Assembly: GCA_944325225.1 (NCBI GenBank)
Contig: CALUZQ010000005.1
Location: forward strand, 1 to 64,000
DNA length: 64,000 bases
Reading direction: 5' to 3'
From: an uncultured Elusimicrobiales bacterium
GTDB lineage: Bacteria; Elusimicrobiota; Elusimicrobia; Elusimicrobiales; Elusimicrobiaceae
Numbering within the stretch: the stretch's first letter is position 1; each line of letters starts with the position of its first letter. Both the position numbers and the translations under genes were made by a program. Shown here one piece after another: positions 62,094-64,000 of this stretch. The notes under the pieces are model-generated. The model ran no database searches. It was not told where the DNA came from and saw nothing but the letters and a program-made list of their open reading frames with translations.

Positions 62094-62099
62094 ATTGTA
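62094..62099 (-). promoter_or_regulatory. Putative -10 of the GT-C gene, leaderless type
   Basis: Minus strand TACAAT, then AATGCT and the ATG at 62087. A -35 is not clear. Confidence 0.4.
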
Positions 62100-62235
62100 T
62101 GAAATTACGAAACGCAAGAATACTCTAATGTTTGTCCGATGGTTTGTAGAAAATCCATTTTTGGGGAGTTGGGCAGTGTTCCTTGGAGCGCATAAAAACG
62201 GGTAAAAGCAGCGAGGTTTTTAGTGGCTGGGCCAT

Positions 62236-62260
62236 AAAAAACCCCGCCGGGAAGCGGGGT
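62236..62260 (-). terminator. Terminator of tRNA-Ala
   Basis: Minus strand ACCCCGC-TTCCCG-GCGGGGT followed by TTTTT, 11 bases after the tRNA. Confidence 0.85.
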
Positions 62261-62271
62261 AAGATAAAAAA

Positions 62272-62347
62272 TGGTGGACCTGACAAGGATCGAACTTGCG
62301 ACCTCCTGCATGCCATGCAGGCGCTCTCCCAGCTGAGCTACAGGCCC
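62272..62347 (-). tRNA. tRNA-Ala (anticodon GGC)
   Basis: 76 bases with encoded CCA. Acceptor GGGCCTG pairs with CAGGTCC and has the G3-U70 pair that identifies tRNA-Ala. Anticodon stem CCTGC/GCAGG with loop ATGGCAT (GGC). T-arm has GTTCGATCC. Confidence 0.97.
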
Positions 62348-62403
62348 TTATTGACTACTCAATTATTATAACAGTTTTCGCAGAAAAGTGCAACATTTGC
62401 TGA

Positions 62404-62437
62404 AAACAGAAAAGGCCCTTTCGGGCCTTTTCTGTTT
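62404..62437 (-). terminator. Terminator of the autotransporter gene
   Basis: Symmetric 15-bp stem (62404-62418 with 62423-62437, arm AAACAGAAAAGGCCC) with a 4-base loop, 16 bases after the stop. The T tract is inside the stem. Confidence 0.75.
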
Positions 62438-62452
62438 GAAAAATCAACGGGT

Positions 62453-64000
62453 TTAGAATTCAAACGACACATTGATTTCGCCGCCGAATCCTTCGCGTTT
62501 GCCGAGCTGTCCGTAAACGGTCAGCACGGTGTGCAACGGCAGGAAGGTATCGCGGTTGTGGTAGATTAAGGAGAATTCTCCACGGCCGCTCATGCCTTTC
62601 AGCGAGGCGTCGTCGTTTTTCATCCCTTCTACCGTAACGGCGGATTTGCCTTCCATTTCGTAGATACCGCTCACGCCCAGCGACGGGGTCAACCCGCCCA
62701 AATCCAGGGAGCGGAACACATAATCGGCGCCAAAGCGCAGGGCTAAGCTTTGCATTGCGTCAAACTGGATTTTCTGGTCCAGGTTGTCGGTGATGTCGTC
62801 TTTTTCTTTGCGCAGCCACTGGATATTGGCGAACAAGTCCAAATCCTGCAGCAGGTTTTCCACAAAGCCGGCGGTTAAACCGTAGTAGAGCCCTTTGGTA
62901 TCAAACGAGGAGAGCAGTTCGTTGGAATTAAAGTCCATATCCATATAACCCACTTCCCCGCTCAGTTCCAGGCGTCCGGTTTCGCTGTAGCGCAGCGAAG
63001 TCATAAGCCCGCCGCCAAACGCATTGGCGTTGCCGGATACTTTAATCGGGAAAGTATCGTAAGAACCGCCTGCATATTTGCCGTAGAAGCCGAGTACCCA
63101 GTCGTTGGTAAATTTCTTCCACGCGCCTGCGTGTACGATGCCGGAATCCAAATCAAAGCCGCTGCCGGTTTTGTAACGGGTGTGGTGGTAGCCGCCGTTT
63201 ACAAAGGTGTTTTGTTCGGTATCGCTCTGCCAGATGTCATTCATCGTTTGGTTGAGCATTTCCGGTCCATCGCTTACGAGGGCTAAGCCCACCAGCGGCA
63301 GCTGGCCATATACTTCCACATTGGCTTTGTCTTTGTGGCTGGCCAAGGTCCAGCTCAGTTCGTTGCCTTGCAGATCCGGCGTGAGCGTAAAGGAGTAGGC
63401 ACCCATTTTGTTGTTGGTCAGCGAAATGTCCGAAGTATATTTCATACAGTTCGGGTCGCCGTTGCATTCCACGGGGCCGTAACCGTCCAAGATTTCACCC
63501 GGCGTGCGGATAATTACGGTAGCGTCGGCATCTTTCATAGCCGAGGGGTTCAGCGTCAGCAATCCGTGCACATCGCTGTTGGTAAATTCCAAGCGGGTGT
63601 CAAAATCCCCGTAGATAGAGACTAACTGGTTGAAGTTCTGGAAGTTAGCCATATCGTAGGAAACGAAATTGTTCCCGTTGGCGATGTTGCTGAAAATCAG
63701 TTTATTGGTTTGGGCATATGCGCTGTTAGAACCGCCGTACACCGTGCCGTTAATCTGGGTATTGCCGGACACAACCACCGTGTTGTTTTGCGTCAGCATA
63801 TTTTCCCGTTTGAGTTCGGCTCCGTCCACATACCCGCCGTACACATCGCCGTTTACGGTTACATTGTTAAGCAGAACGGTGTTGTTGGACGCGCTGAACT
63901 GGCTGTCAATAAAGCTGGCCGTATCGGAATCGGTCGTGGTTTCTGTATCTAGCGTGCCGTCTTCATCGTTATAGGTATAGGTGGTGGTGGTAGTGGTGGT
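62453..64000 (-). CDS. Autotransporter-type outer-membrane protein (5' end outside window)
   Basis: 516 codons visible to the window edge, no start. The N-terminal visible part is a Thr-rich stretch then passenger repeats NNTVLLNNVTVNGDVYGG and NNTVVVSGNTQINGTVYGG, the pattern of right-handed beta-helix autotransporters. The last about 280 residues alternate strands and end in NVSFEF, whose final Phe is the BAM-recognised signal of an autotransporter beta-barrel. It should present its passenger on the cell surface. Its neighbour is tRNA-Ala; the upstream gene order is unknown. Confidence 0.8.
   Translation of the reverse strand, partial: TTTTTTTYTYNDEDGTLDTETTTDSDTASFIDSQFSASNNTVLLNNVTVNGDVYGGYVDGAELKRENMLTQNNTVVVSGNTQINGTVYGGSNSAYAQTNKLIFSNIANGNNFVSYDMANFQNFNQLVSIYGDFDTRLEFTNSDVHGLLTLNPSAMKDADATVIIRTPGEILDGYGPVECNGDPNCMKYTSDISLTNNKMGAYSFTLTPDLQGNELSWTLASHKDKANVEVYGQLPLVGLALVSDGPEMLNQTMNDIWQSDTEQNTFVNGGYHHTRYKTGSGFDLDSGIVHAGAWKKFTNDWVLGFYGKYAGGSYDTFPIKVSGNANAFGGGLMTSLRYSETGRLELSGEVGYMDMDFNSNELLSSFDTKGLYYGLTAGFVENLLQDLDLFANIQWLRKEKDDITDNLDQKIQFDAMQSLALRFGADYVFRSLDLGGLTPSLGVSGIYEMEGKSAVTVEGMKNDDASLKGMSGRGEFSLIYHNRDTFLPLHTVLTVYGQLGKREGFGGEINVSFEF

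Noticed and set aside
1-64000. CRISPR arrays, insertion sequences, prophage genes
   Set aside because: No regularly spaced repeats with unique spacers, no transposase or integrase, and no phage structural genes were seen.

Overview
The window looks like a chromosomal segment of a Gram-negative bacterium, most likely Elusimicrobiota (Elusimicrobium-like, probably host- or gut-associated). This is an inference from gene content, not from a marker-gene comparison. It rests on an outer-membrane apparatus (Lnt, an autotransporter-type beta-barrel, a lipoprotein), several near-identical 5' ends of type IV pilin-like genes scattered among housekeeping genes, secreted ankyrin and SH3b proteins, and a PTS under HPr kinase control.

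Layout. 1-4.5 kb: pilin cassette 1, then the heat-shock operon hrcA-grpE-dnaK behind a sigma70-type promoter and a degenerate CIRCE operator. 4.6-11.3 kb: a YdeI-family gene, rsmE-mtaB, and glmU-prs-rplY-pth. 11.3-12.1 kb: pilin cassette 2 with repeat modules. 12.1-15.9 kb (minus): zapA-rarA-xseA-xseB-tlyA, divergent from pheS-pheT and a small coiled-coil gene (16-19.7 kb). 19.7-20.5 kb: pilin cassette 3 behind a tandem repeat. 20.6-26.4 kb: thioesterase and YjbQ, a membrane protein, tRNA-Gly, a divergent HxlR/metallo-hydrolase pair, an ankyrin protein, dgt and coaD. 26.4-30.7 kb: a short unexplained transcription unit and a 1275-residue secreted/MFS-like fusion protein. 30.8-35.8 kb: nifU-like, PHP and SulP (minus) and three small exported proteins. 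35.8-43.9 kb: secA, a Cys-rich membrane protein, lnt, prfB, hemW, a CofE-like gene and mscL with a zinc ribbon. 44-46.1 kb: GDPD, lipoprotein, folD. 46.1-46.9 kb: pilin cassette 4 with the same repeat modules in swapped order. 47-55.5 kb (minus): hpf-hprK-rapZ-mannose-family PTS (IIA-IIB-IIC-IID)-ptsH-ptsI-lepA. 55.5-56 kb: a structured gene-free region. 56-64 kb: a small duplicated-repeat protein, smc, a phosphoesterase, a GT-C membrane protein, tRNA-Ala and the C-terminal part of an autotransporter.

Most unusual signals. (1) The four pilin genes are stand-alone cassettes. They share a nearly identical leader with a variable poly-T tract (12, 8, 12, 12) between a putative -35 and -10, an almost constant 5' coding end, divergent 3' ends, their own terminators in three or four cases, and upstream repeat modules that are shuffled or duplicated between copies. 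This resembles a phase-variable or recombining surface-protein repertoire. (2) In many unrelated transcription units a -10 hexamer lies 6-8 bases before the ATG and no Shine-Dalgarno is visible, which suggests widespread leaderless mRNAs. (3) The 1275-residue fusion protein has an architecture I do not recognise.

The rest is ordinary housekeeping, with compact operons (1-, 4- and 8-base overlaps) and hairpin terminators, several of them bidirectional.
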